This document shows positions 32,307 to 44,780 of a DNA stretch of 64,000 nucleotides, one piece after another. The stretch is from contig JAEMWC010000763.1 of assembly GCA_016490735.1 (NCBI GenBank), positions 182,501 to 246,500 of the forward strand, in the 5' to 3' direction. The stretch is from Pachyseris speciosa. Taxonomy: Eukaryota; Cnidaria; Anthozoa; Scleractinia; Pachyseridae. Positions within the stretch are counted from its first letter, which is position 1. Each line of letters begins with the position of its first letter. The notes beneath the pieces are model-generated. The model had not been told where the DNA came from, ran no database searches, and was given only the letters and a program-made list of their open reading frames with translations. A program made the position numbers and the translations under genes.

Positions 32307-34560
32307 CATAATAATCCAACATGGCGGCCATACTCCACCTGGCCCAGCTGACCAGCTACTTTACAGCGTACATCTTTGATACTGGACATCCATCTTATAG
32401 CCAATTGACACCTGTCAAAACAAGGTATCCGCTGACCAGTGTAACGTGACCATATCGCGGGCTCAAGTTAAGACCTCATCGAGGTCAGCTGTTTTTTTGA
32501 AGTTGACCGCTGACCAGGTACTTGCTTTCGATTGGATCGCAGGCTCAAGCCAAGTGTGGGACACCCAAACCAAATCGAGGCCGTTAAAATTTTTCGCGCG
32601 CTTTCTGCGGCTAGTAATTTCACATTCAGTTGGTTTCTTTATTTTGAGCAAAACAACTTCATCTTCTTCGATCGAAGTTTGTCTTTCGCGTAAAAAGCAT
32701 AAAGATCAAGAACTTGTCAAAAGATACTCCGGAAGGTGAATTTTCAAGTGATGAAAGGAAGGACGGAAGATTTTTCTCAGGAAAAGCTTCAAAGATTGTG
32801 CGGTTGAAAACAGTATAAGACTTAATTCAACGCTTCAAGGGCTTTCACTTCACCGCGGCATCTTGCATCTCACCAAGAAAAGTCACTTAACAGTTCACCG
32901 GTATTAATGGGAGGAATGAGCAGCTCAAACTCTGTGGAAGAAGCTCTTTCTTTGGACAAACCGTTTGCTATTTTTGCGGATGCTTGTTTTTACTTTACTG
33001 AAGCTTACGCATTTTCAAGTGGTAGAAACCTCTACAACACAGGACATTGAGGTAAATTAAATAAATAGAAGCTTAACATTTGGTTTAATCGTTGTTACTT
33101 TTGTTCAGGAATGAAACTTGTATTTTTCTCTCGAATGGATATAAATAACAATCATCTGTACTCGTTTTGGACGCGAAGAAGTAATTGAATTGTTTGTTTG
33201 TTTTGTTACGTTGTTTTCTTTGCAAGCGAACGAGTGTTTTTACTCGGCTTGGCTGACTGTTTTTCGACCTTGGTTCCTCACAGTAGCGTTAAGAAACTTT
33301 TGCCCTTATCTTATCAACACGTAATCGCAATGAGTCCTCGTAAAATTAAGCATTAAAGGGGAGACTCGAGCTCGAGTAAAAATAAAAAATCCGATCAAAT
33401 GCATGTGGATGTGCACTTCTCAAAATCTGACATTAAGTTGTCAAAATGCTGCCAAAACAGTCAAAACCCAGCGCGCTTCACTTCGTCAAGTCTTTAAGAG
33501 ATCTTCGTCGAAAGCAGCCTATAAACAACAATTAAGTTTCGCCGTTTTTAAACATGTCGTTTGTTTGAACCGGTAAGAATCAGCGTTTGGATGTTAAAAA
33601 CAGCGAAATGGGTTGACTGGCTGGCTGGTTTTGATAAATTTTTAAGTGGACGGGTCTGCGAGAGAAATGCTCGTTTGGTTTGGCAAGCGCTTTCTTCGTT
33701 ATCTGGATGATGTTTTACCACTGAGAATCATTAATTGAAGAAGGTTCTTCGGAAGACATGGGAAGTAACAGTAAAACCATCAAAGCACTTAAGTGTTTTG
33801 TGTAAGCCAAGGAAAGATTTTGTGGTAAATGACTCTATTATTCAGCTCTGTCGCATTCCGAGTGATTGCTGTCTCAGTGATTCCTGTTGACCGCTCTAAA
33901 CGATCAGGTACAGACCTCTTTTTTGTCTTTTCTACGGACATTTATGTCAAATCTGCTAAGGAAATTTTCCAGCTTAGTACAAGATAGTTTTGTTACCTGT
34001 CCAATTTCTGCACCTTCTCCAAGAATCTTCGAAGAAATATTATTCATATTGTGCTTTGTTTCCTTGTAATAAGTCTTATGTTTGTTGTTATATTGTTTCT
34101 GAACCGCGGTCAATTCCTGTTGACTGCTGTAAACGAAGAGTTTGTACCCTTTATTTTTTTTTTCTAGGGGCATTTATGTCAAAATAAATACCGATTTTCC
34201 TAGCTTTATCATTACAAGCTATTTTAATTACTAGCTAGTCTTGTTTAATTTCTCCACCTTCTCCTTCGAGCAAACACTCGCCGGCATCGTACTTTGTTCG
34301 CTTGCAGTGTTTTTGTTTTGTTTTGTTTTGTTTTTGATCCGCTTTGAATCCCTTTACGCTTTCATCTCAAAGTAGTTAGACTCAAGAATGTCCGTCTTTT
34401 TTTTTTCTTTTTTGCAAACGTTTACTATCGAAAACTCTTCGTTTTCCCTGCTGCTGCTCAATTGTTTTGGACACAAATTAAACTGGCCCAAATAAACTCT
34501 TGCGAAGTTGCTCGGTGAGAGTGTGCAGCTCCGATTCTAGGCTTGGCATGGCTAAATATA
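32096..34560. mobile_element. interspersed repeat, copy 2 (non-coding)
   Basis: It begins ATAGCGGAGCTCCGACGGCC, with a small perfect hairpin (GACGGCCC-GAA-GGGCCGTC), and ends near GCAGCTCCGATTCTAGGCTT. The part at 33,040-33,360 is homologous to copy 1. A CGA microsatellite (32,211-32,271) lies near its left end, and GTTGACYGCTCTAAAC occurs near 33,885 and 34,130 as it does in copy 1 near 12,780. No transposase seen. Confidence 0.5.
32211..32271. repeat. CGA/ACG microsatellite
   Basis: About twenty uninterrupted ACG units. Any arginine-rich reading frame across it is a by-product of the repeat. Confidence 0.9.
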
Positions 34561-34959
34561 TATATGGCCTTCAGCTTTTCTTTTTTTAATCGCTACATAA
34601 CAGACTGGAATGGTGTTCCATCGAACATCATGCATACACCTTCTTTAAGCAGTTTTAAGTCCTATCTATTACATTATTAGTGTCAATTTTAAATCAAATG
34701 TAGCTTGTGAGTGACAAGTATGTAATTTAATTAGGTTTGCTTTGGATTACTTCATGATTTTTAGTCTCAATCTCAAATCAGGGGTGACTTGTAAGCGAGA
34801 TAAGTATTTGATTTAATTTGATTAGGTTAGCTTTGGGCCACGTTTAAATTTCACCTCTTAGTTTTTAGAATATGTGTAATATTAGATAATATTCTTTGTA
34901 TGGGAATTTAGTTTCTCCCAATTATTCTCCAGTCATGCACTTTTTTGTTTTGTATCAAC

Positions 34960-35187
34960 TTAGTTGTGTTCACATGACAAAGTATTATTAAACTTAAAAC
35001 TTAAAATTAAACTTAAAGTAAGCTCTTTCTCATCAATGTACACATCCTTTGGACTTCCTCCTCCTGCATACAGTCTTTCAATTAATTTTATTAGTAGCTG
35101 GTCACACCAATCTTGTGGGATGTTTGGATGACATTTGGCATTAATGTTTAATGGAATCTGATGTTTGATGAAGTATGTTAAGATCAA
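34960..35187 (-). other. possible exon, uncertain
   Basis: The frame includes NINAKCHPNIPQDWCDQLLI, then ERLYAGGGSPKDVYIDEKEL, which reads like real protein and lies on the same strand, downstream of the DUF3987-like exons. Splice signals are not convincing and the family is not recognised. It could be a further exon of that gene or a chance frame. Confidence 0.3.
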
Positions 35188-35189
35188 GT

Positions 35190-36200
35190 TAAGATGGCTA
35201 ATGGATTTCCAGTACTTTTGCTTTGATGAATCACCTTGATAGTGGTATCAACCAAATGCTCACTATATTATTATCAAGTTGTTTGGTCTTGCACTTAACT
35301 GGCCAGAAGAGTAGCTGGATTTCTTTTTGAAAACACTGTAGGTGCATTGAGTGATGAGCTTAATGTTAGCAAGCAGTTTTTTTTTGTGATAGTAAGGTCA
35401 AGAAGTAATTGATCAAAATAAATATCTTGGTCTTAATTCATGGCATCTAAATATTTTTATTGATTTCCATGTATCTTTCTTTCATAATTTTTGTGAGGCA
35501 TACATATATCCAGAGGATACACAATTTCCGATTTCTGACTGTCTCATGGGAGGCTGTGGATAATTGAAATTGCATTCATTATGAAGTGATGATCTGAATC
35601 ACTATATATCTGATGTGATACTGATTTCAAGGAGCAATCACCAGGCTTCTCCACCAATTTCTAGTGGCTCTAAACCATACCTAAGTAGCTAAGTATGTAA
35701 CTAAGTTGCCTACAGTTGAACGGGGAAACAGACCTGTCCTTAGGTATTGCTCTAAGATGTTAAGAAATGTTTTGTTTTAAAAGTTTATAGATAAAAACTA
35801 GCTTTGCAGGTTCTTTTTTACACAAGGTATTAAAGATTATTTTAAAAAAAACCTACCTCAATATTTTTATTTTGCTTTTTTAACATCTCCAAACTCAGTT
35901 TGGAAAGGAATTTTTATTACCTTACTCAATAGAACGCTTGTTTTTAGGAGGGGTGGGGGTCCAAATTCGTAAAAGGGGATTCATATCTGCTAGCAGTTCT
36001 GGACTAGGGGGTCCAAATCTGATCCACAAGCAGATCTGGACTGGAGGGTGCAAATCCACGTGGGGTCCAAATCCACTGTGCCACTGGCTCAGATCACCTT
36101 TCCATACTATTTTCTACAGCATTGGGTCTGTAGCTTGAGTGAGGTCAGATGGGTGATATGACAAGCAGACTATATGTAAATGCCAGTAGAAAAAGAATGC
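35190..36200. other. no gene seen
   Basis: AT-rich sequence without coherent coding content. A short imperfect repeat of GGGGGTCCAAAT / GGGTCCAAATCC words lies at 35,945-36,080. Confidence 0.3.
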
Positions 36201-36204
36201 TTTT

Positions 36205-36240
36205 GGAGCTCCGCTTTTAGGCTTGGCTAAATATATATAT
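36205..36240. mobile_element. third copy of the GGAGCTCCG element end
   Basis: TGGAGCTCCGCTTTTAGGCT followed by TGGCTAAATATATATATT, matching the right ends at 12.86 and 34.53 kb. It abuts the truncated DUF3987-like exon, so the element probably cut this gene. Confidence 0.5.
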
Positions 36241-36394
36241 TATATCGAAAACTTCGGGGAGAGGATAATACCTTTTTTTTGCGTCGATAGCAACTTCACC
36301 AAACCCGAAGACGTGGTTTTGGAAATTATCGATGCGGTGTAATCTAGTACTTCGAGATGGTCTTGAGACGCATGCTGGATTGCCGATGATTTGC
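36241..36394 (-). pseudogene. second exon of DUF3987-like ATPase gene, truncated
   Basis: After the acceptor TTTTCCACAG the exon begins GCAAATCATCG, completing GTGKS of the P-loop across the intron. It continues with AIQHASQDHLEVLDYTAS and TSSGLVKLLSTQ. Near an A8 run the frame slips: the later part (PLPEVFDI) fits DUF3987-type proteins in another frame. The exon then runs into a repeat end. Truncation plus a frameshift suggests a dead gene or an assembly error in the homopolymer. Confidence 0.55.
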
Positions 36395-36520
36395 CTGTGG
36401 AAAAATATGAGGAAGACCATTACTTATTATAGACTAAAATTTAACCCGCTTCGCATGTAACAGTTACGACTGAAAGTCCACAAGCGGTAAAGTATAATTG
36501 TTCGCATTAATTAAACCTAC

Positions 36521-36809
36521 CTGTTCCAGGATATCCCACAAATATGGTAAAGATGTTTAGGGGCTGATCGTGTGTTAAGGCCTGCACTCGTGCGTGGTTA
36601 CAGGCCAGAAGATACGCGGTTGTGGTGAGAAGCGAGGGGACGAAGTATCCTTCGCAACTTCCAACAGACACGGCTTTGTTTTTGATGAACTCGTAGACTT
36701 CAGGTTTAGGAAATAATTTTCGGTATGAAAATTGTACTTCATTTAAACGCTTCTGGAGATTCACCCAGGTTTGTTCGTGTTGCTTGTTGAGTTTTGACAA
36801 GGCGTACAT
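36521..36809 (-). CDS. first exon of a DUF3987-like P-loop protein
   Basis: From an ATG preceded by CTTTTATAAACGG (TATA-like, about 30 bases up), it codes for LPKPE-like text (KLFPKPEVYEFIKNKAV), GYFVPSLLTTTAYLLACNHA and NIFTIFVGYPGTG. The donor GGAACAG/GTAGGT splits the Walker A motif, which the next exon completes. This arrangement resembles DUF3987 (primase/helicase-associated ATPase) proteins that are numerous in corals, from memory. It is likely of mobile or viral origin but carries an intron. Confidence 0.6.
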
Positions 36810-37156
36810 TCTGACTTTGCTCTTGATGTCCGTTTATAAAAGATTGCAGTGAAAACATCAGGGACTGTCAAGGGAAGGCCAGGATGATTCTTTTGGGGAC
36901 GTCGGTATGCGAAATCTTGACCAATGGGAACTCACGCGCTTAATTCAAAGTTTTATTTGTATTGTTTATTATTCATTAACTCTGAAATGGAAAGTTGGTG
37001 TGAAATCAGTCTATTGGAAATCAGGATGTGTGAAAATTTGTTAGAGGTGAGAAGATAAAACTACACAATAGGCGGGAAGAATTAGTGTAATTGAAAATCG
37101 GTAGATAGAGTTGAGGCATCCCCACTGAATTTACTCTTGTAATCCTAAGAGCGAGC

Positions 37157-38194
37157 ATGTGTGATAAAGGAATTCAAGTTGCTGTAGGTCTTAAAAGACC
37201 ACGGTTAAGTAGTCAGGCAACACAAACTCCCTCAACTGAAACAAAAGAAAGTGGGACTCAATGTGGATATGGACGAGGCAGTTATGGGCGCAAGAAGGAC
37301 AGCAGTCAGTGGACATATGATGATTTAATACATCTAATGGCCGACAAAGAAGTTCTAATTGATTGGCTGATGGCGGAAGGCTTGATGGGAAAGTCACAAC
37401 TGTGTCCTCACTGCAACAAAGAAATGAAACTAGTGACATGCAACGACCGATCAGATGGCTTGAAATGGGAGTGCAGAATACAGGCAAGCGGTAAACGACA
37501 CAGGACGGAGACATCAATAAGAAGGGGAAGCTGGTTTGCGCAGAGCAACATGACTTTGGAGGAAATACTCAAGTTCACGTATTGGTGGTGTCAAGATCTT
37601 GACCAGAGTCAGATAACGCGTGAACTACGACTAGCGCGTGGTACAGGCGTAGACTGGGACAGCTTTTGTCGAGAAGTTTGTGAAATAACAATGTTCGATA
37701 GCAGTCAAAAATTAGGCGGGGAAGGAAAGATTGTCCAAATTGATGAAAGCAAATTTGGAAAGCGAAAATATCATCGAGGCCATCACGTCGAAGGACAATG
37801 GGTATTTGGTGGAATCGAGCAGGAGAGTAGAAAATGTTTTATGGTGGCAGTGGACAAAAGAGACGAAGTAACTTTGTTGCCGCTGATTGAAAGGTGGATT
37901 GAACCAGGAACAGTCATAATATCCGACTGCTGGAAAGCGTACTGTAATCTTGAGAACCATGGCTATAAACACAGAACAGTGAACCACTCGAAAGAATTTG
38001 TGAACGAACAAGGAGACAGTACGAATAAAATTGAAGGTCACTGGAGACAAGCAAAGGTGAAACTACCACCATTCGGTGTGAGAAAGCATCAGTTCTCCTC
38101 TTACTTAGCTGAGTTCATGTGGAGATATAAGCACAGGGAAGACGATTTATTTGAAATCTTCTTAAGAGATGTGAAAAAATTGTATAGTGTGTAA
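37157..38194 (+). CDS. Merlin/IS1016-type DDE transposase (ISXO2-like), intact
   Basis: A 345-residue intact protein. It has a Ser/Thr-rich head, a zinc ribbon (CPHCNKEM near 83, CNDR and WECR after it) and then the DDE domain: D196 in VQIDESKFGKRKYHRG, followed by HHVEGQWVFGGIE, D257 in IISDCWKAYCN and E293 in TNKIEGHWRQAK. The second D to E spacing of 36 and the WVFGGIE motif are typical of the IS1595/IS1016 superfamily, whose eukaryotic branch is Merlin. It ends with a basic helix. No frame break is seen, unlike most elements here. Terminal repeats were not identified. Confidence 0.8.
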   Translation: MCDKGIQVAVGLKRPRLSSQATQTPSTETKESGTQCGYGRGSYGRKKDSSQWTYDDLIHLMADKEVLIDWLMAEGLMGKSQLCPHCNKEMKLVTCNDRSDGLKWECRIQASGKRHRTETSIRRGSWFAQSNMTLEEILKFTYWWCQDLDQSQITRELRLARGTGVDWDSFCREVCEITMFDSSQKLGGEGKIVQIDESKFGKRKYHRGHHVEGQWVFGGIEQESRKCFMVAVDKRDEVTLLPLIERWIEPGTVIISDCWKAYCNLENHGYKHRTVNHSKEFVNEQGDSTNKIEGHWRQAKVKLPPFGVRKHQFSSYLAEFMWRYKHREDDLFEIFLRDVKKLYSV

Positions 38195-38199
38195 TTTAG

Positions 38200-39700
38200 G
38201 TTAGGTTAGTTCCTTTTCTCAGTTGTGATTTTGGAACAGATTTGTAGTTATTGGTAATGGCGATACGATGCGCGGTGCGTAGTGGTTACGCGGTACACAA
38301 CTTAACTTTCAGTTTATTTAAGCAATAGACCACACGTTTCTATGGTTTATAGGCTGATAAACCACATGGGATGTTGTAAGAACACGGAGGCACATTTATG
38401 AAAGATGCATGCAAGTTACTTCTGGTTTTCAATAAAATTTAAAGAGATTATTGTAAAAACGTGTTGAAAGCTTTATTCAAATGTGACGAGTGTGGGAGTA
38501 GCACTATGAAATGACTGCGGGACTGCGGGACTGCGGGAGCGCGGGAGCGCGGGAGTAACTCTTTAACAGTCCGGTGAAAACCGTATGCAAATAAGATGAC
38601 TGCGGGAGCAGGTTTTTACGTTCTAGATTTTAGTGGCGGGGTATTCTAGAATCTAGCCTTGAAGGAGCGAAATCAAGGAAATATCTTTCCCGAACATCTG
38701 GGATGTTGTTATGAGGTGGTTACTCAAAGTAAACCCCAGGGAAATCCATGTATTTGGCTGAGGTGTGGGGCGCTTCGACAGCTATCTAGGATAACATTTC
38801 CACGGTAAGTACAGCATCAAAGCTTGTTTTATTTAAAATGCGGTCTTTATATTGAATGGTAACTTCAATGGACAATACTTTCTTTAAATATTATTTCTTG
38901 ACATGCCCGCTCAACAAAATTTTTGACCCCCACATTACAAAAACGCTCTGAAAACTTAACTTGAAATGATTCCATTTGGCCGATTGTAAACCATACGAAT
39001 GTGTTCGTTGCGGTCAATCTGTTAATGAAAGGTTCCCAAGATTGCTGGTCATTGCTAAAATATTTACTTTAATGCCTTATGTTAATACTCTTAACTGGGA
39101 AATGCCCTGATAGTTTCCCCTGTAATGGAATTTTACATTTACTTGTAACTGTTCTAAGAACGTACTGGAAAATTTTCACACTCATGAACCAAGGAGAGGA
39201 GTTTAAATGAGTGCTGGCATTCAGCAAACGCAACAGAAGCACCAGAATTCCCATGTAAATGACTGCCCAAAAGGGAAATACCACTTGAAGTAGAAATGAA
39301 CACAACAGTGTTGCTGCCTAAAATAAATAATGTGTTGTTTGTATGTTTGTTGCCATTGGAATCTTTGTTGGCTTGTACATTAAAGATGTACACAAACATT
39401 CATAACCCAAATAGAGCCCTAGTCTTCTATATATGTTAAAAACGCCTTTTTGCTGCTTATTTTATGGGGAACTTAATTTTGAAGGGGCTTATTGTTGGAC
39501 GTACCATAATATTTGCATTTCAAAATGGGTTGTGCAGAGCTTCAACAATTTACAGTTAACAGCAGTGCATCTGAAAATGGGATTAAGGTCATGGAATTCT
39601 AATATGTCCTGAATTGGATGCATGCAATTGAATTGGTTATGTTTTTAAATGCAGAATATCAACAGTTAAAAATTTAAAACATGTTTTTCTTTTTAGGGTT
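38200..39700. other. no gene seen; short GC-rich minisatellite
   Basis: Six GACTGCGGG/GAGCGCGGG units at about 38,511-38,556 form a 9-base minisatellite. The rest is non-coding as far as I can see. Confidence 0.4.
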
Positions 39701-39705
39701 GTTAC

Positions 39706-39915
39706 CTGGTATGATTTGCCACAGTTCTGTGAAATGCTGTGGAACAGATCAAGTAAAACCTCTCCTCTTTGTCCGGCAATCAGCCACAAGTTTGGCTTAC
39801 TTTGGCCATGGCAGTAGAGTGGGACAAACGACTCAATAAAGTTGCTGTGAAATCCTGCTGATGCAATTGATTTGGCTGTCTCTTCAACCTCCTGGGCCAT
39901 TTCAAACTTTCTGGT
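39706..39915 (-). CDS. possible host exon
   Basis: The frame codes for MAQEVEETAKSIASAGFHSN, then FIESFVPLYCHGQSKPNLWL and IAGQRGEVLLDLFHSISQNC. A donor (TACCAG/GTAACA) closes it, and a weak acceptor (ACACCAG) precedes the ATG. It reads like real protein on the same strand as the DUF3987-like exons, but no family is recognised and the link to that gene is a guess. Confidence 0.4.
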
Positions 39916-39919
39916 GTTC

Positions 39920-42900
39920 TATTGTAACACAGAATGCCACACTTCCACTTTTTTCTCAGTAATCACCTTCAGGAGACTGGTCTTTTTGGACCAATATTGT
40001 GGAAGGTGATTGCTCTGGTACACACAGTTGCTTAGGAAGAACAATGTTTATTTATCATAATGGCATCTTCTCCAGCATAGTTATAAAAATAATCACCATT
40101 TCAGCCATTACTTTCTCGTAGAGTTGCATGTCCCCAGTTCTAAAAATGTTGTACTGGTAAAACACCGGCGGGGAAAAAGAACAACAAAAAAAGAAAAACA
40201 CCAGGGGGGATAACTTGTTCAAGGAGGTGCACAGTATAGTAACAAATTCATGTTCAGACTTTACACATAGCAAACTTAGAGATGATCTGAGAGGTTTGGG
40301 CTTTGTTGCTAAAATTCCATATAAGACACTTGAATATAGTTTCTCAAAAAAAAAAACTTTAAGTGGTAAACAACATCTTCGTTTGCATTTGGGCACACAT
40401 GAAATGGCCCTTGTTCTGGTTTAATACTGATACTTGAATTCCAGCCATTTGCTATTAACTTTTGAGGATAGTACCATCCAGGCCAGTCTACAGGTAGTGG
40501 CAGAATGAAGATCTTGGTGTATTCTTGTAGTTGTAGATATTTGTTGAGTATGGTACATGTTCTAAGACTGTTTTATAGTTGTCCATGCTTTTCAAATCTT
40601 GTTCAAATTAATCAATCAACAGAGATGTCTCTAATGTCATAATGTGTTCTGATGATTGATCTGAAAAGCAAATAAAATAGGTATGTGTAAATCTACAGCT
40701 GTAAGAAAGAGATACAGAATAGCACCAGGGCTATGCTCTAAGAATCTTACAGGGATCCCTCAAAAGGCTCCCACTCCTGAACTCTGAGTTTTTCTTGTTG
40801 CCTGAAGACCAAAGCTAGTAACCTGTGGCACCCAAGAGCTGTGAGAGCACAGCTCTGCACACTACAAAAACACCGGGAGAAAAACACAGTCAACTGCCTC
40901 TTTAAATATGTCATTAGTAAAAGAGAGGAGTCTGTCTAAATCTCATTCCACTCTGTGATTTTGTTGTTGTTTTCTGGCTGACTGGTTTGTAATGTTTTAT
41001 TTTGATGTAAGCTGTGAGTTTTAATCTTTTCATAATTTTTGACAATTGCCACCATCTGAACAGAGATGTGCACTGAAAATGTATTGAATTTATTCTGATA
41101 ATGGGTTACTGTTAAAAAGTATGACACATTTAGATCAACCTTAGTTCCCGTAGTGCTGCCTGTAGTCTTCCTGGGTCAATATTTTCCACGTACAATGTAT
41201 GGTGGTGATTGGTCCAGAAACTGGTTTTGCATGTGTGCTAAGAAGGTGGTCATTGCATCTTTAATTGAGGTGATATTGATGCCACCAAGGCAGATTTGTT
41301 CTTGGCCATCTTTATTCAGAGATACTCATCTGTAAAGTGACTATGAGAATAAGAGTGCAGAAGGTACTTCCCTGATTGTGTGGTGTATGTCTACTAAGCA
41401 GGTGCACATGTGGACAACAATTTACAGATCAAAATTATCTCAAACTAGTTGGATTTGTGTTTTATACTCGTAAAACTGAAACAGGAAACTACAAATCAAA
41501 ATAATTTGAAATCAATTTGACCTGAAATTCATTTTAAATTTCAACACACGTCATTTAGGCATATGCAACAGAAGTCAGTAGTGTTAAACTTGCATTCATC
41601 TCTGGGCAAAACAAAATATGTTATTTTGTATGTCCTTAGGGTGTATGAGGTGCTGGTTAATCACTCCTGTGGTGATATATACACCAGTAAAGTGTCAGTG
41701 AAATGTGGTGTATGTTTATACCCGGTGTAGTGAATCATTGTGAAATGTCAGCAGACTGACCTCATTTGCTCTCTGCAGATGTTGAGATACATGTTCTTTA
41801 TGTCCTTTACTTAAGTTTCCTTTTAACTGCTGTACTGTCCAGGATGTTGTGCTGAAACCTAGAACCTGGCCAGTGGATACACCCTGCCGGGACATGCCAC
41901 AGTTGGCTGCAAACAAGCCACTTTCCTTTTGTAGTAAAGATGTCTTTTGAGACCTGCTATGGAAATCACACGTTTGTTTGCAGTGTTACTGCAATTACCA
42001 ACAGTGTGTAAATTCTGAAAAAAAGTCTTAATAATTTCCAAATTTTTAAATTAAATATGTATGCAATGATGTGAAGTAGAGAGACCACTTTCTGATCTTG
42101 AAGCTCCTTTCTTTGATAAGTTACTTCCAGCAATACAATTGAGCAATTTCTGGAAAAGCCCGGAACTATATTTTTTGGTGGACATTTTCATCTGGGATGT
42201 ATAATTTCTGCTATGGAGTTGTTTAAGTTTATACAGGGCAATTTGAAAAGATTTCACTTGTTTGTTGACTGTTGATTCTAGAAAAAAAAACGGTATTTAT
42301 TAAATATGAGAGAAGAAAAGGAAAAGTAGATGAGATGCAATAACCTTGCATGTCTGTTAACTGTTCTTTCATCTCGGTCAGGCTAGATTAAAGGTGATTG
42401 CTTTTTTCTGCCTCTTGTCTGTACAGCTCGTTCACATCGACCTCCATTTCGTTCTGGTGGGTCTTCCTTTCATCATTTTTTTTGTATACAAAATAACAGA
42501 AAAGAATGCTATTACAACGTACGGTCACTGAAAGAATAACAACATGATAGGATTAACGCTTACCTTCTTGCATTTTCTTCTGTGCATGGTAGAATTGTTT
42601 ACAACTTCATTCAAATAATAGATTCGTTTACACGCGTGACACCACTTGCTGCCTGGTCGACAGTTGTGCTTTCTCTCCCCATAATTATCCAATACAGCAT
42701 AAAGTCGAACTGGAATGACTGGAAGTTTTTTGTGTGCATGTCAAGCAGAAGCGACGAACAGTGATTGTCCTGTCCCTCGATCGATCGTCGATGCCTCACG
42801 CACGTTTGAGTTTCTGCTGGCATGTTTGCTGCTCTAGCCAATCTGGTGGTAAGGGGCATATTTCGCCAAAGCAGACTTTTTGAGCATTTCTTGATTTCCC

Positions 42901-44450
42901 AGAAAACCACAATTTCCATAAACCGACGAGAAATGTCCGAGAAAAAAGCCAACACAACACTGTAAGGATGTAAGCATTTTGTCGCAACTTTCGAAACAAG
43001 TCCGAGCGGGGACCCTTTTCCAGGAGAAAACAATTTTTACATAATTCCTACAGCATCCTTATTTTTACATAATCCCTACACCCTCTAAATTTTCCTAATC
43101 AAAGCTACTGAAACATAACAAACAAGGGCCAAAATTTGCTGTTCAACAGTCACCTCTGATATCAAGGCTTTTATTCTCAAATTAAAACTACTCAAACATC
43201 GCCATTTTTTGACGTCTGTTTGGCTTTGATTTCAATTTTCTTCAATTTACTTCGGTAAAATTTTCTGATACGCTCAAACCGGGTAGAGTCTGGCAAGAAG
43301 AAACTTTTAAAATCGAAAAAAGTAGGGGTTGTCAAGGTAGTTTTTTCGTTTTTAGCATTTTTGTGTTTTTTGGCTGAGCGAAAACCTTGTCTTACAAATT
43401 TTTCTGATAAATTGAAAGCAAGGAAAGCTAATAAGGAATAACTTCTCTGCCAAATCTTAAGGAATTTCACCGAAGGAAATTCGAGAAATATGATAAGGAT
43501 TTTTCTATTTTTTCACCTCAAAGGCAATTACGTCATCAGAATAGGAACTCGCCAAGATCGCTATGTGGGCATGCGCGAATTTTCGAACCACGCGGTTTTG
43601 TCGATGAGCGACTCGACAATGGCGGTCTCATCAAAATACACACAAGACCTTTCCGTCCAAATCGTTTTCTTTACGTTTTCTTTTAAATGGTTTCTCTGTT
43701 CTACTTCTGGGCTGTAATTTGAGCTATATTGTTGACTTGTTCGCTGCTTTGCATGAGCTTGCGTCAGCTAGCGCGCGCACATTACTAAAGCTCGCATCAA
43801 CGGTGCGCGCGCTCTTAAAACCCTATGGAGACACCTTGAATGGCGCATCCTTACTGCGCATAATTTATGACGTCATTTAGCGCGCGCACGAGCGCGCGCA
43901 TTAGAAACACGGCATATTTGCCTTGACATTGACTGTTTGTCAGCCGAAATTTTCCTTTGCGGTCGTGTTGCAAAGAAACGAGCACGGTGACCCCCATTTT
44001 TTATTTCATAATTCCAATGAGAACAGTATCCTCAATAACTGAGAAAAAGATTAGCAGAAATCTATGGCTACTTTTTTGGCAAATGAAATAAATTCTACAG
44101 AGGGAAACATAACGGGCCCAACAGTGCATGTCTAAATTATGTTTCCTTTAAAGGATAAAAAATGCAGGGTATTTGAAGACATTTTTTCTGGGACATAGGT
44201 GAATAAACAATCAAAGAAAGTCAAACTCTGTGTGATATAACACGTTGCATTGAAAAATAATCGAGCTTATTTGTTGCGCACGGAGATTACCAAAAGTCAC
44301 CTAAATAACCGTATTTGTCAGCATTGTGGCGTCAAAACAAGCACGGTGACCCACTCTTTTTATTACGTTTTTAATATCTCCTTGTCCTGTAACAACAGCA
44401 TACTAAGTTTCATCGGAAATCTATGGCGGTTTCCTTTACTAGGGAATCAC
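39920..44450. other. no gene identified
   Basis: Several frames of 60-140 codons occur, but none shows a family signature or matched splice sites. GC-rich GCGCGC words cluster at 43,770-43,905. A few could be short exons of unknown genes. Confidence 0.3.
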
Positions 44451-44451
44451 C

Positions 44452-44780
44452 TTAAGCCGCGGCTACACGAGCGATTTTTCACTCGCGCCGGTGATGTGAT
44501 TTTTTCAATTTTGTCGCGTCACCAGCGCGCGATGAAAATCGCAAGTGTAGCCACCCTTGAACTGGCAACGCAACAGATAAAAAGTCGCAAGAAAAAAATC
44601 GCAGAAATTGAATGAGTTTAACTTTTCGCGATTCTTTTTCTGCGATTTTTTGAGCTGTCGCATCACCTGTGCGAGGGTGGCTACACGGGTGATTTTCATC
44701 GCGCGCCGGCGACGCGACAATTTTACAAAAAATCGCATCACCATCGCAAGCAAAAAATCGCTCGTGTAGCCGAGGCTTAA
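44452..44780. mobile_element. TTAA-flanked MITE (piggyBac-type ends)
   Basis: It begins TTAAGCCGCGGCTACACGAG and ends with the near reverse (GTGTAGCCGAGGCTTAA). Inner words GATTTTTTGC and TCGCGTCACC also pair. TTAA at both ends fits a piggyBac-like target duplication. It carries no coding sequence. Confidence 0.7.

Noticed and set aside
32194..32379. Arginine-rich protein frame
   Set aside because: It is only the translation of an ACG microsatellite.
44250..44753. Overlapping frames near 44.5 kb
   Set aside because: They are translations of the arms of a TTAA-flanked MITE.
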